Shown piece after piece: positions 52,434 through 61,900 of a stretch of 64,000 nucleotides of DNA (the first letter of the stretch is position 1; each line of letters starts with the position of its first letter). The translations under genes and the position numbers were made by a program. The notes beneath the pieces are model-generated. The model saw only the letters and a program-made list of their open reading frames with translations, had not been told where the DNA came from and did no database searches. This stretch comes from an uncultured Flammeovirgaceae bacterium (GTDB lineage: Bacteria; Bacteroidota; Bacteroidia; Cytophagales; Cyclobacteriaceae): NCBI GenBank assembly GCA_937883755.1, contig CAKZYA010000014.1, positions 1-64,000 on the forward strand. Direction: 5' to 3'.

Positions 52434-53220
52434 CGAGGATAATAAAATCGAAATTCTAGAGCAGTATCTCCAGGGAGAATTGGATGAAGTAGAGGCACAG
52501 TACGTAGAAAAAACGATCAGTGAAAATGCTGATTTACAGCAAGATATGCAGATCATCCGCTTAGCGAAAGATGCAGTTCATTCTTCATCTATTCAGCAAC
52601 GGGTACAGCAGTGGCATACAAAGTACCGCCCCACAACCGTTACTGAGCAAGCCCCAGCACCTGTATCAGAAGCTACGTCTGATCCAACACCAGTTGTTTC
52701 CCTTTGGACTAGGGTTGCCAGAATAGCTGCCGTTGTATTTGTGGGAGGGTTGGGCTATCTGTTTATTCAGTTTGCCACAGTGAATACCGACAGTTGGTAC
52801 GATAGTCATTATGTAGAATATAAACTTCCGGTCACCCGGGACGCGGGTGCCGAGTCATCACGAATAGACTCTTTGTATTTAGTGAAAGATTACGTACAGT
52901 TAACTCAGCAGTTCGAGAAAATGAGTAACCCTGATTTGCAAGATCAATTTTTGGCGGCTATGAGTTACATGCAGCAAGCTAATTTCGAGCAAGCTGTCCA
53001 TCAGTTCGAAAATATTCGGCAGCAGAACAGTAATCAGGAAGTACCGATGTTTGCTCCGGAGACGGATTACTACCAAGCATTGGCTCTTATTGAGAGCGGC
53101 GATTTTGACAAAGCAGAAGAGCTTCTGAAAAAAATCAGTCAAAACCCTAATCATATTTTCCGACAAAATATTTCTGGTGTTGATCTGTGGAAATTGAAAA
53201 TGCTGAAGTGGAAAAACTAA
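52420..53220 (+). CDS. Single-pass anti-sigma-like protein with periplasmic helical-repeat domain
   Basis: 266 residues. N-terminal EILEQYLQGELDEVEAQYVE (11-30) followed by KTISENADLQQD resembles the zinc-less anti-sigma N-terminus. A Pro/Thr-rich linker (about 70-92), one membrane helix (99-120) and a periplasmic part with TPR-like pairs (YMQQANFEQAVHQFENIRQQ, YYQALALIESGDFDKAEELL) follow. The start overlaps the sigma gene by 14 bp. I infer that it holds the sigma factor at the membrane; its periplasmic part could be the target or partner of the TPR-CHAT protein. No Pfam anti-sigma match can be claimed by eye. Confidence 0.78.
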   Translation: MLNINEDNKIEILEQYLQGELDEVEAQYVEKTISENADLQQDMQIIRLAKDAVHSSSIQQRVQQWHTKYRPTTVTEQAPAPVSEATSDPTPVVSLWTRVARIAAVVFVGGLGYLFIQFATVNTDSWYDSHYVEYKLPVTRDAGAESSRIDSLYLVKDYVQLTQQFEKMSNPDLQDQFLAAMSYMQQANFEQAVHQFENIRQQNSNQEVPMFAPETDYYQALALIESGDFDKAEELLKKISQNPNHIFRQNISGVDLWKLKMLKWKN

Positions 53221-53386
53221 AACTTACCAGCAGCTTACCTTAGCGAAGGATCAGGTGGATACTAAAAGCTAATAACTTAAGAATGGTGCCTCTTCTGTTT
53301 GTTTTGTTGGACTTAACCATTTCGAGATAAATCCGTTCATTCTAAACAATACTATTTAACACACGATTATACTAGAAATACTGTGC

Positions 53387-53593
53387 ATGACTGACCTTAA
53401 AACTCCCAAAAAAAACCTCAAGTGGGCAGAATTACCTGAAGGTTTTCAGAAGCTTCTTCGGCGTTCTTACGGCGAATACAAAGAGGTATTGTATGACCCA
53501 TCCCTACATCCAGCGGCTCGTAAGATACCCACGTGGAAAGAGTGGTTAAATAAGCACGATATTGACGAAGGTGATAGTTCTCATCATGAATAA
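53387..53593 (+). CDS. Small hydrophilic protein of unknown function
   Basis: 68 residues, charged, with WAELPEGFQKLLRRSYGEYK and KIPTWKEWLNKHDID. Codon use looks like a real gene and the start is preceded by a purine-poor AT leader, usual for this phylum. No family recognised. It stands alone after the sigma/anti-sigma pair. Confidence 0.55.
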   Translation: MTDLKTPKKNLKWAELPEGFQKLLRRSYGEYKEVLYDPSLHPAARKIPTWKEWLNKHDIDEGDSSHHE

Positions 53594-54113
53594 TCTGCCA
53601 CTATACGCCTAGTTTGACAATTTGGCTACCGTTATACTTAGTTTGTGAGAAGAAATTATGCTTTCGTGAGAAATAAGGAGTGGCTTAAATTGAAAATATT
53701 CAAAAATATATAATTTAAAGATAAAATAAGATTAGAGGTGATAGCATTTTTGGCATATTTTATCCTCGGCATTGATAAAGTTCGAAAAAAATGCCTTTTA
53801 TTTGGTAACCGTAGCTATAACGTACTGTTATCGCTACCAACAACAGGCTAGTTAACTATATAGGTTTTATTGCATATGATGAGTAGGCTAATTTACTCAT
53901 ACTGAGGCGATAGACTATTTGGCAACTTAGCATATTTGCCAAAAAAATTGTAAAAATATTTTGTGAGACGAAATTTTATTTTAGTGATGAGCGAAATGCT
54001 CCGATTTATTTCTCGGCGAACTTCACGGCTACCGAAATACTGATCGACGAGATGCCAGCTAACTACTTATTTTCATTTGTTCATTTTTCAAATTACGTAT
54101 TAATTTCAAATTT
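53594..54113. other. AT-rich structured leader region before the ParB-like gene
   Basis: 520 bp without a gene. It contains a hairpin GTAGCTATAAC-GTACT-GTTATCGCTAC (53811-53837, one mismatch), an inverted repeat TTTGGCAA/TTGCCAAA (53918-53943), and a repeated word GCTACC at about 53623, 53833 and 54029, each next to CGTTAT- or CGAAAT-like bases. TTTGTGAGA followed by GAAATT occurs near 53642 and 53960. Might be binding sites for the ParB-like protein. Confidence 0.45.
53811..53837. promoter_or_regulatory. Hairpin / operator candidate upstream of the ParB-like gene
   Basis: 11-base arms GTAGCTATAAC and GTTATCGCTAC with one mismatched pair and a 5-base loop. No T-run follows, so a terminator is unlikely. 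Confidence 0.4.
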
Positions 54114-55067
54114 ATGGAAGACACTGCAATGCAGGAAGCCGTTGTTATTGGTGACAACGGAGCAGAACTTGGTACCGTAAGTACGAGTGATATCCAAGTT
54201 CAGAGTGAGTTAAAGCGTTTTATTCCTCCTCTTACTACCGATTCTAAACAACAACTAGAGCAAAATATTAAGCTCAACGGTTGCCTTGACCCACTGACTG
54301 TCTGGAAGAAAGACTCGGGTGAGATGATATTGATTGATGGGCACAATCGCCTGGATATTTGTCAGCGGAATAGTATTGCATTCAAGGTTCGGCTACATCC
54401 CTTTAGTAGTAAGGAGCAAGCTAAGGATTGGATGCTTAATCACCAGCTAGGTCGACGAAACCTAAACCCCGATCAGCTGAGTTACTTTCGCGGCTTAAAG
54501 TATGAGAGGATGAAAAAGAAGCGGGGAGGTTATGATAAAGTACTTTCCAGCGGTCAAAGTGGCGATAAAACTTCCGAAATACTAGCCAAAGAATTTAACG
54601 TAAGTGATCGTACAATTCTGCGGGATGCCGAGTTCGCTAAAGGGCTAGAACTAATTGGACGTTCTAACCCTGAGCTTAAGCATGATATTTTGTCGGGTAA
54701 TGTGAAAGTGAAAAAAGGAGATGTACAGCTTATTGCCCAAGAGAAGGATGTTCGTAAAGTAGGTAAGGTCAAGAACGCTGCTGACTTATACAATAAGGCT
54801 CAGGCTATCCGCCGGGCTAAGCAAGCTAGTAAAGAAAAGCAGGCTCTTATGGCCGAAGATGCTCGAATTAAAGAAGCTGCTGACGAATTAAAGCTTAAAG
54901 ATCCGGTTTTCTCTTCTAAGGAAGAACGACTACAAATGCATAAAGGCCGTATTATTTCAGCAATTAATAAAGCCATCCAACGGAAGGATAAAGTGGCTCT
55001 GAAACAAGCGAAAGATTATTTAAAGCGTATTGAAGACGAATTGTTTGGCAAATTTGCGAATGCCTAA
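54114..55067 (+). CDS. Orphan ParB-like DNA-binding protein
   Basis: 317 residues. ParB/Srx-like N-terminal domain (about 30-110) with LEQNIKLNGCLDPLTVWK and ILIDGHNRLDICQ, where GHNR replaces the GERR/GxRR phosphate-binding box of CTPase ParB. A helix-turn-helix follows (about 152-176: KTSEILAKEFNVSDRTILRD). The C-terminal part is basic and helical (coiled-coil-like, QAIRRAKQASKEKQALMAED). No parA gene is adjacent, so chromosome partitioning is unlikely; a phage/plasmid-derived regulator is more probable. A strong terminator follows at 55087-55128. Confidence 0.82.
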   Translation: MEDTAMQEAVVIGDNGAELGTVSTSDIQVQSELKRFIPPLTTDSKQQLEQNIKLNGCLDPLTVWKKDSGEMILIDGHNRLDICQRNSIAFKVRLHPFSSKEQAKDWMLNHQLGRRNLNPDQLSYFRGLKYERMKKKRGGYDKVLSSGQSGDKTSEILAKEFNVSDRTILRDAEFAKGLELIGRSNPELKHDILSGNVKVKKGDVQLIAQEKDVRKVGKVKNAADLYNKAQAIRRAKQASKEKQALMAEDARIKEAADELKLKDPVFSSKEERLQMHKGRIISAINKAIQRKDKVALKQAKDYLKRIEDELFGKFANA

Positions 55068-55086
55068 ACAGTATAAAACCTTTGCT

Positions 55087-55128
55087 GTGGCAGCCTAACA
55101 TTTAGTTATAGGCTGCCACTATTTTTTT
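55087..55128 (+). terminator. Rho-independent terminator after the ParB-like gene
   Basis: GTGGCAGCCT (55087-55096) pairs perfectly with AGGCTGCCAC (55110-55119), followed by TATTTTTTT. Stem, loop and U-run are all textbook quality. Confidence 0.92.
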
Positions 55129-55259
55129 AACTGATTCTTAGCTTTTACTCATTTCATTTCTGCATCTCTTAAGAGGTCGATGACTATAATCGTCATTTTC
55201 AGTAACTATTAAAAAAAGTGTGGGGCTTTAAGCAAAGATAATTTGAGACTTGCTCACAA

Positions 55260-56540
55260 CTATTTACATATTTTGTCACTCACAGTTTCTGCTCCAGAAT
55301 ACCCCAGTTCCACAGCTCGTTCCAGATTCTGACATGCTTCTTGTAAGTTTCCTTTCCGATGATAGACTAATCCTAAATTATAGTAAGTTTTGGCATTTTC
55401 AGGAGCTAACCGTAAGGCAGTACGGTAGTCTTGTTCAGCAACATCAAACTTCTTCAGCTTGTAATATACATTGCCGCGGTTTAGGTAGGCCTTTTCTAAA
55501 CGAGAGTCCAGGGTAATAGCCTGGGTGTAGTCTTGTAAAGCATTCTGAAATTGAGACAATTTTTCCTGGGAAAATCCCCGTTGGAGATATAGGTCGGCAT
55601 TAGCTGGAGCCTGGCGGATAGCCGCATCATAGGCATCAATAGCTTGCTGGTAATTACCTGATTGGTGAAGTACCATTCCTCGGTGAAGTAGTAAGGAGGG
55701 GGAAGATGACGCATTAGAAAGTTGAGAAAGTGTAGTTTTGGCAGTTTCTAACTGATTATATTCCCGAGTGAGATACGAAAAATTTTGAAGGGCTTCAGGG
55801 TGGTTAGCATCAAGTAATAATGCTTGGCGATAGTAATCAATTGCTTGCAGTGTGTCGCCTAAACTTTCTGAAGCTAGTCCCAGGTTATTATAAATATTGG
55901 CATCCTCACTACGCTGGCTAAGGGCTAATTCAAAGTGAAGAATTGCTTTTTCATAGTCTTTCAAGGCTAAATAATTGAGTCCCATAAAATTCCATATATC
56001 GACTTTCATACCTGACTGTACGGTTTCTGCCGAATGAGTTGAAAACGAAGACGTCCCATCTTCATTAATCTGGGTGGCTCCCCGGAAATATACGGTGGTT
56101 GTTTCGCCTAGTTCGTGCTCGAGTAGGTACTTAAAATCTTCCAGGGATGCTTCATAGCGCTCTAATCGGTAGAGTAGCTGCGCTCGTTCAAAACGAGGTT
56201 CAACCAGTTTTGGCTCCAGAAATAGTAACGATTGATAATCAGTGAGGGCTTTAGAAAAATCCGCATTTCGTCGGTGTATCCGAGCTCTAAGCCACAGGGC
56301 ATCCTCATAATCATGCTGGAGGGCAATTGCCTGATTTAGTGCCTCTAAAGCTTGGTTTAATTCGTCATTACGCTCGTAGCGCTTTGCTTTAAAATAATGC
56401 GATCGAGCTTGGGCAGTGCGGGAACGCTCCCGTAATGTAGCGATTGACTCTTCTAAAAGACTGTCTGCTGCCAACTCCTGACCAACTAGCTGGGGCGCAA
56501 GGGTGATTAGAGTGCCGAAAATGATGAGAAAGCGAGTCAT
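55260..56540 (-). CDS. Exported tetratricopeptide repeat protein
   Basis: 426 residues with a signal peptide (MTRFLIIFGTLITLAPQLVG, cut near GQ). About nine TPR units from residue 45 onward (ALEALNQAIALQHDYEDALW, AIDYYRQALLLDANHPEALQ, AIDAYDAAIRQAPANADLYL, ALQDYTQAITLDSRLEKAYL, AEQDYRTALRLAPENAKTYY) cover nearly the whole protein. No catalytic domain. A periplasmic scaffold is likely; partner unknown. Single gene, 62 bp from the LOG-family gene stop upstream, so possibly read from the same promoter. Confidence 0.88.
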   Translation of the reverse strand: MTRFLIIFGTLITLAPQLVGQELAADSLLEESIATLRERSRTAQARSHYFKAKRYERNDELNQALEALNQAIALQHDYEDALWLRARIHRRNADFSKALTDYQSLLFLEPKLVEPRFERAQLLYRLERYEASLEDFKYLLEHELGETTTVYFRGATQINEDGTSSFSTHSAETVQSGMKVDIWNFMGLNYLALKDYEKAILHFELALSQRSEDANIYNNLGLASESLGDTLQAIDYYRQALLLDANHPEALQNFSYLTREYNQLETAKTTLSQLSNASSSPSLLLHRGMVLHQSGNYQQAIDAYDAAIRQAPANADLYLQRGFSQEKLSQFQNALQDYTQAITLDSRLEKAYLNRGNVYYKLKKFDVAEQDYRTALRLAPENAKTYYNLGLVYHRKGNLQEACQNLERAVELGYSGAETVSDKICK

Positions 56541-56602
56541 TACGGTTGGCAGTCAGTGTGTTTTATGAGTAACGGATAATGTAGAACAAATAGTTTATGT
56601 GG

Positions 56603-57739
56603 CTATGGATTAGGTACAGGCGGATGGTTCTGAATAAATTGAGTAATGCGTTTTGGATCATCTGTAAGAAAAAGCAGGTCGTGATAGCGTTTTCCATAGG
56701 ATAATTTTTTTAGTAGTGGATAGATCATAGACTCTATTTCGTACCACTCTTTTCCTAGAAATACCATAGGGCTTAAGAAGTTGAATGATCCATAATGGTT
56801 CTGAGCTGCATCCATAAAGATTTCTTGGATAGTTCCAGCACTACCAGGAGCGAAAATTACCCCATATAAACTTATCGCTAATAGTGTATCTTCGCGAATA
56901 CTATTTGAGAAATATTTAGCAATGTGAGAGGCAAATAGATTGCTAGGCTCATGACCATAAAACCAGGTGGGAATTGCTAGGCTTTCCTGACCTTGCGGAT
57001 ACTTTTCAATAACATATTGCGCTTGCACGATATAGTCCCGGTCAGTATACCGAGGAGCTACTTGTAACATTTCTAACACTTCCCCCAGGGTAGAATCTGG
57101 CTGAAATGCAAAATACCCTCCCAGATTGGCGGCTTCCATAATGCCCGGTCCACCTCCTGAAGCTATAGTATAGCCTTGTTCAGTAAGAAGTTTAGCAGTT
57201 TGAGCCACCTTTCGGTAAAATGGATCAGTGCGGGGCGTACTATGCCCACCCATTACTCCAATACATCTTTTCTTAGTTAGTCCATTATCCTGAAGCACAA
57301 TATAATCACGCAGAGCATTATCGATTGCGTGGTCATGAATTCGCTGGTACAGTGCCTCATTAATAGGTGGGTTTAACTTGTATTGGGTGAAATATTCGTA
57401 GATTTCCAAATCTTTGCTTTGATCAAACTCTGGGTTGTAACCATCCATTAATTCTTGCCAGGTGTACAGACGCGTCCGGTAGGGTTGATAGGGGAGGCTA
57501 GTTACTTTTGGAAAGATAATAGCATCTTGATCAAGCAAGTAGCTTTTATCGGCTGGATGAAAGGAACACCCCAAGAATACAGCATTTTCTAGGTCAATCT
57601 GGTGCCAGTCAATATGAACATTAGAAAAATCAATACTTTGTATAGTACAATTTTTAAGTGATGAGTGATGTTCAATTGTGGAAAGTAAAGTTTCTATTTT
57701 TCTAAAGGAGCTATTATGTTTGCTAAAAGATATGCTCAT
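56603..57739 (-). CDS. LOG-family nucleotide-binding protein (PpnN-like)
   Basis: 378 residues. The Rossmann domain from about 155 has CIGVMGGHSTPR, IASGGGPGIMEAANLGGYFA and APGSAGTIQEIF (297-308), the Bacteroidota form of the PGGxGTxxE motif of LOG/'lysine decarboxylase' proteins, which are really nucleotide 5'-monophosphate phosphoribohydrolases. The first 150 residues carry a short pentapeptide-repeat-like stretch (IDFSNVHIDWHQIDLENAVF) and are not the usual N-terminus. The second Gly of PGG is Ser here. Likely cytoplasmic nucleotide salvage or stress enzyme. Confidence 0.85.
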   Translation of the reverse strand: MSISFSKHNSSFRKIETLLSTIEHHSSLKNCTIQSIDFSNVHIDWHQIDLENAVFLGCSFHPADKSYLLDQDAIIFPKVTSLPYQPYRTRLYTWQELMDGYNPEFDQSKDLEIYEYFTQYKLNPPINEALYQRIHDHAIDNALRDYIVLQDNGLTKKRCIGVMGGHSTPRTDPFYRKVAQTAKLLTEQGYTIASGGGPGIMEAANLGGYFAFQPDSTLGEVLEMLQVAPRYTDRDYIVQAQYVIEKYPQGQESLAIPTWFYGHEPSNLFASHIAKYFSNSIREDTLLAISLYGVIFAPGSAGTIQEIFMDAAQNHYGSFNFLSPMVFLGKEWYEIESMIYPLLKKLSYGKRYHDLLFLTDDPKRITQFIQNHPPVPNP

Positions 57740-58010
57740 AATATTCGTTTATTGACTATATCAGCTACTTAAGGTAATAATAAACCCGTTAGTATGTAAT
57801 AATCATCTCTTTTTAGGTAAAGAGAGCTTATATTTTCAACTTATTAGCTATCAAGTACATCTTTATTTTCTATAGAAAATTACATTTAGCAGTATGTTAA
57901 GGCCAGTTTAAGTCAATTATATTTATTTATTCATATTTTTTATTGTATTTATTACATTTTATAGATACCTTTGAATAAATAATAGAATTTTAACTTTTGA
58001 ATCATAAATC

Positions 58011-58409
58011 ATGGAGAAGTATCCCGAATTAGTGAGAAAGCCGGAGTGTGCGGAGCAATTCTTTAATGAATACCGAGAGGTAATGCCCGAAAAGAGCCTC
58101 ATGGCTGGATTTAGCTTTGCTCTTAACTGTGATCTATTTCATTACACATTTAATCGTTATCTACTCAAAGAAGGGAAGAGCTTCTATCGGTTAGGAGAGA
58201 GTATACGTAAATTTTACGCCGAAAATGCTAACAATGCCCGTCGGGCAGCGCTTTTCTCAGTATTTATTAGCGAATACTTGGATGCAACCCGCAATCTATT
58301 ACTAGGTCGCGAGTACTATGAACTCATGGCTCGGTTTGATGAAGCCGAAGATAAAGTACGCAAAATGGTCAACTTACAAATGGGAGAAGTTAACCGTTCT
58401 TCAAAATAG
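58011..58409 (+). CDS. Helical protein of unknown function
   Basis: 132 residues, all-helical by appearance: FFNEYREVMPEKSLMAGFSF, YRLGESIRKFYAENANNARR, FSVFISEYLDATRNLLLGRE. No motif or family recognised. Preceded by a 270-bp AT-rich divergent region shared with the LOG gene; the start ATG follows TTTGAATCATAAATC. Codon use is normal. Confidence 0.6.
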   Translation: MEKYPELVRKPECAEQFFNEYREVMPEKSLMAGFSFALNCDLFHYTFNRYLLKEGKSFYRLGESIRKFYAENANNARRAALFSVFISEYLDATRNLLLGREYYELMARFDEAEDKVRKMVNLQMGEVNRSSK

Positions 58410-58984
58410 ATTAGCTACCAATGACTTTTCTATCTTAGATTATGTAATCATTGTAAAGTATACTTAAATACTTAGTTATAATTACCTGAATTTCAATGGT
58501 TATCCAACTTTAGTTAGTTGTTGGCGGTTGAGGTTATATAATTTAGGTAGTAGTTTATATGGTAGAAGCAAAAGATCAGTCCACTAGGGTTGATCTTTTG
58601 TATTTTGTCCCACCTTTAGGTTTTTCAGTAATAATTACCTCTTATTATTGGATACTAAAAACGATGTAATTCGTATCAAAAACTTACATCACATTGCAAG
58701 CACTTAGTTCTGTAGAATAAATGTAATACTTTGTTAATATTTAAAGAGATTCAATTGAATTAATTGTAATATTTAGACAAAATATTTAAAAATAAAGAAA
58801 TTACGTATAACAATATCTTGCAAATAATAGACATTTATCCCAGAACATAGCTATTTTATTACGTACTATTTCGGCTACTTTCCAATTTTTTGCACTTAGA
58901 TTCTGGCTATTTTTTCTAAAATTTATGTAATTAGTACAGTGTAATTCATTTTTACATCATTAACCTAAGTTCCACAGTCAGCCT
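58410..58984. other. Intergenic region before the M6 protease gene
   Basis: 575 bp, very AT-rich. Apart from the hairpin at 58570-58599 nothing is recognised. It must contain the promoter of the protease gene. Confidence 0.4.
58570..58599 (+). terminator. Terminator-like hairpin
   Basis: AAAAGATCA (58570-58578) pairs perfectly with TGATCTTTT (58591-58599) around a 12-base loop; TTGTATTTTG follows. It lies 160 bp after the helical-protein gene, an unusually long distance. Confidence 0.55.
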
Positions 58985-61900
58985 ATGTCTAAGCTATTTT
59001 TTATATGGCTCGCTATTCTACTGTATCATACTAATTTATCACGAGCCCAACATTTTTCTGATCATACTCCACCCGCTCCATATTCTGTTACAGTAAATCA
59101 GCCCAATGGTAATACTCTCCAGGTAGTAGCCAGGGGGAATGCTTTCGATAACTGGATGGAAACCGAAGACGGTTATATACTAGTTAAAAACACCGAGGGC
59201 TTTTATGAATATGCTACTGTAGAACAAGGGAAGCGAGTCAGTAGTGGTATTTTGGCAGTAAACCCTGCGGAACGATCAATCTCTCAGCAACGCCAGTTGC
59301 TTGGTATTAAGAAAGGGCGAAAACCAGCTTCAGTAAGAAGAATTGGAGGAGGGATCTTAAAGCAATTGTCCGCGCAGGCTAATGCCCGTACTAATTCTTT
59401 CTTAGTAGTACCTACTGAGGGCGAAGTAAAAATATTAACTATTTTAATTGAATACCCCGATCTAAGGCACGAATACGAAAAAGAAGACTTTGAAAAATTA
59501 CTTAATGGACCTTCGGATAAGCCGACATTTAAAAGCTACTTTCAAAAGAATAGCCACGGAAAATTTAACCCTACTGTAGATGTAGTAGGTTGGTATCAGG
59601 CGAAGAATAACTATGAATATTACGGAGATAAACATGGTAGAGCTCGAGCTCGAGAGCTAGTGGTAGAGGCTCTTCAAGCTGCCCTTGATGATGGTGTAGA
59701 TTTCACCCAATATGACAATACCAAAAATGGTAATATAGATGGCGTAATGATTGTTCATGCTGGTCCGGGCGCGGAGGAGGGTGGAAATAAGCTTGAGTAT
59801 GTTTGGTCGCATCGATCTACCATTACATCTTTACCACTCATAAGCTCTAACGGTAGTTTGAAATTCGCCCGAGATTTTACCATTCAACCAGAAGTGCGGG
59901 TAAGATATGATGATATTGTAGGAATCGGTATTTTTTGCCACGAGTTTGGTCATCTGCTAGGCTTGCCTGATCTATACGATACCGATAACTATGATGACCA
60001 GCACTATGGTATTGGGGAGTGGGGATTAATGGGGTTAGGAGGCTGGTTAGGTAAAGAAGGGCATCCGGCTGGTATGTCTGCTTTTTCCAAAGAACAGTTA
60101 GGCTGGGCGAAAGTACAAGATATTACCGAAAAGACCGGAAAATACGAACTGAAACCAGCCGAAAGCAGTGGCGAAATATTTAAAATTACTACTCCAAATA
60201 CTAATGAATATTTTCTCTTGGAAAATCGACAGAAAAGTGGGACAGATTTATTTCTAAAAGGCAGTGGGCTAGCCGTATGGCATATTGATAGTGAACGTAC
60301 GGATCGTTACCCGGAGAGCATCCACGTGAATAACCGTCGGGATTTTAAAGGGGTAGATCTGGAAGAAGCAGATGGGAAAAATGATTTGGATTTTGAGCGA
60401 AATCGGGGGGATGAGGGTGATTTGTTTCCAGGAAGCAGTAAGCGTACTGTGTTTAATGATGAATCTGATCCTAGCTCTGACCTTTACGAAGATCAGGGAG
60501 AAGGTTTAAAAAGTGGTGTTACTATCACAAATATTCAGCTTAGTAATAATATTGTTTCCTTTGATTACGGTAACAAAGACGAAGATACCAGTGGAACTGA
60601 CTGCGAAAATGCAGTGGTAGCCCAGACAGGAGACAATACGCTACCAAAAGAAAATTACTGGTACACATTCACCTTACCCAGAGATGGACGAATTGTGATT
60701 CGAGATGCAAATGCTGAAGTATATTTAGATTGCGATGCTAGCTCATCGTTGGCTAGCTCAAACGATAATCAATTAACCACAAGCTGGCTGAAAAAGGGCG
60801 AAACCGTCAAAATAGAATTAGGAGATAAACAGCCAGAAACATTACCACTAACCTGGCAATTGTCTATCAACAGTGATAAGACTGCTCCAGCCCTAACGGT
60901 AGAAACTATTTCTGCTAAAACCTACGGCGATGCAGCCTTTGATCTGAAAGTTTCAACTGAGAGCAACGGTAAAATAAGCTATGAGCGGATTGAAGGACCA
61001 ATTACCCTTAGCGGAAGTCAGGTGAATATCAATGGGTCAGGTAATGCTAAAGTGAAAGTATCGGTCAGTGAAACTGATGAATACGCTGCTGATGAAGAGG
61101 AAGTTAGTTTCCAGATAAATAAAGCGAACCCAACAATTAATTTCGAAAAAGTTGCGGATAAAACCTACGGTGATGCCCCCTTCACATTAGAGGCTACTTC
61201 AAGCATTGATAAAGAGGTTTCATTTACTGTGAAGAAAGGTAGCGTAGAAATTACAGATAAGACGGTGAAGATTAATGGAGCAGGAGAAGTAGAAATTGAA
61301 GCCTCTACTCAGGAGAGCACGAATTACTTGAAAGCCAATAAGTCTATTTCCTTTAGAGTGCAAAAAGCCAATCAGACGATCAGTTTTGGATCACTTGAAA
61401 ACGTGATTTTTGAAAAAGGAAAAGAAATTCCGCTTAGTGCTACGTCGGACAGTAAGCTAGATGTTACTTTCTCAATTAAAGAAGGAGAAGACAAAGTTGC
61501 GTTAGATGGTTCGGTACTGACAGTACAGGGAGCAGGTAGTGTCACAATTGAAGCTACTCAGTCTGGAAACGAGAATATCAATCCGGCTACTTCGGTGTCC
61601 CATACTTTTGAGGTTACCAAAGCTACTCAAACCATATCCTTCTCAAACATTCCGGATAAAACTGTAGGCGATGAAGCATTTAATTTAGAAGCAACTTCTA
61701 GTATAGGTATTCCAGTAGTATTCAGACTCATTGAAGGAAATGCTGAACTTGAAGGTAATCAGGTGATACTTACTGGAAGCGGAGAGGTAATTGTAGAGGC
61801 GTATAACGATGGTAATGAAAATTATAAAGCTGTAAGTGAGCGTCAATCATTTATTGTAGCCGAGCCAAACAAGCAACAGCAAACAATTACGCTAGCTGAT

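Noticed and set aside
54114-55067. Chromosome partition ParB
   Set aside because: No ParA, no parS-like 16-mer found by eye, and the GERR box is replaced by GHNR.
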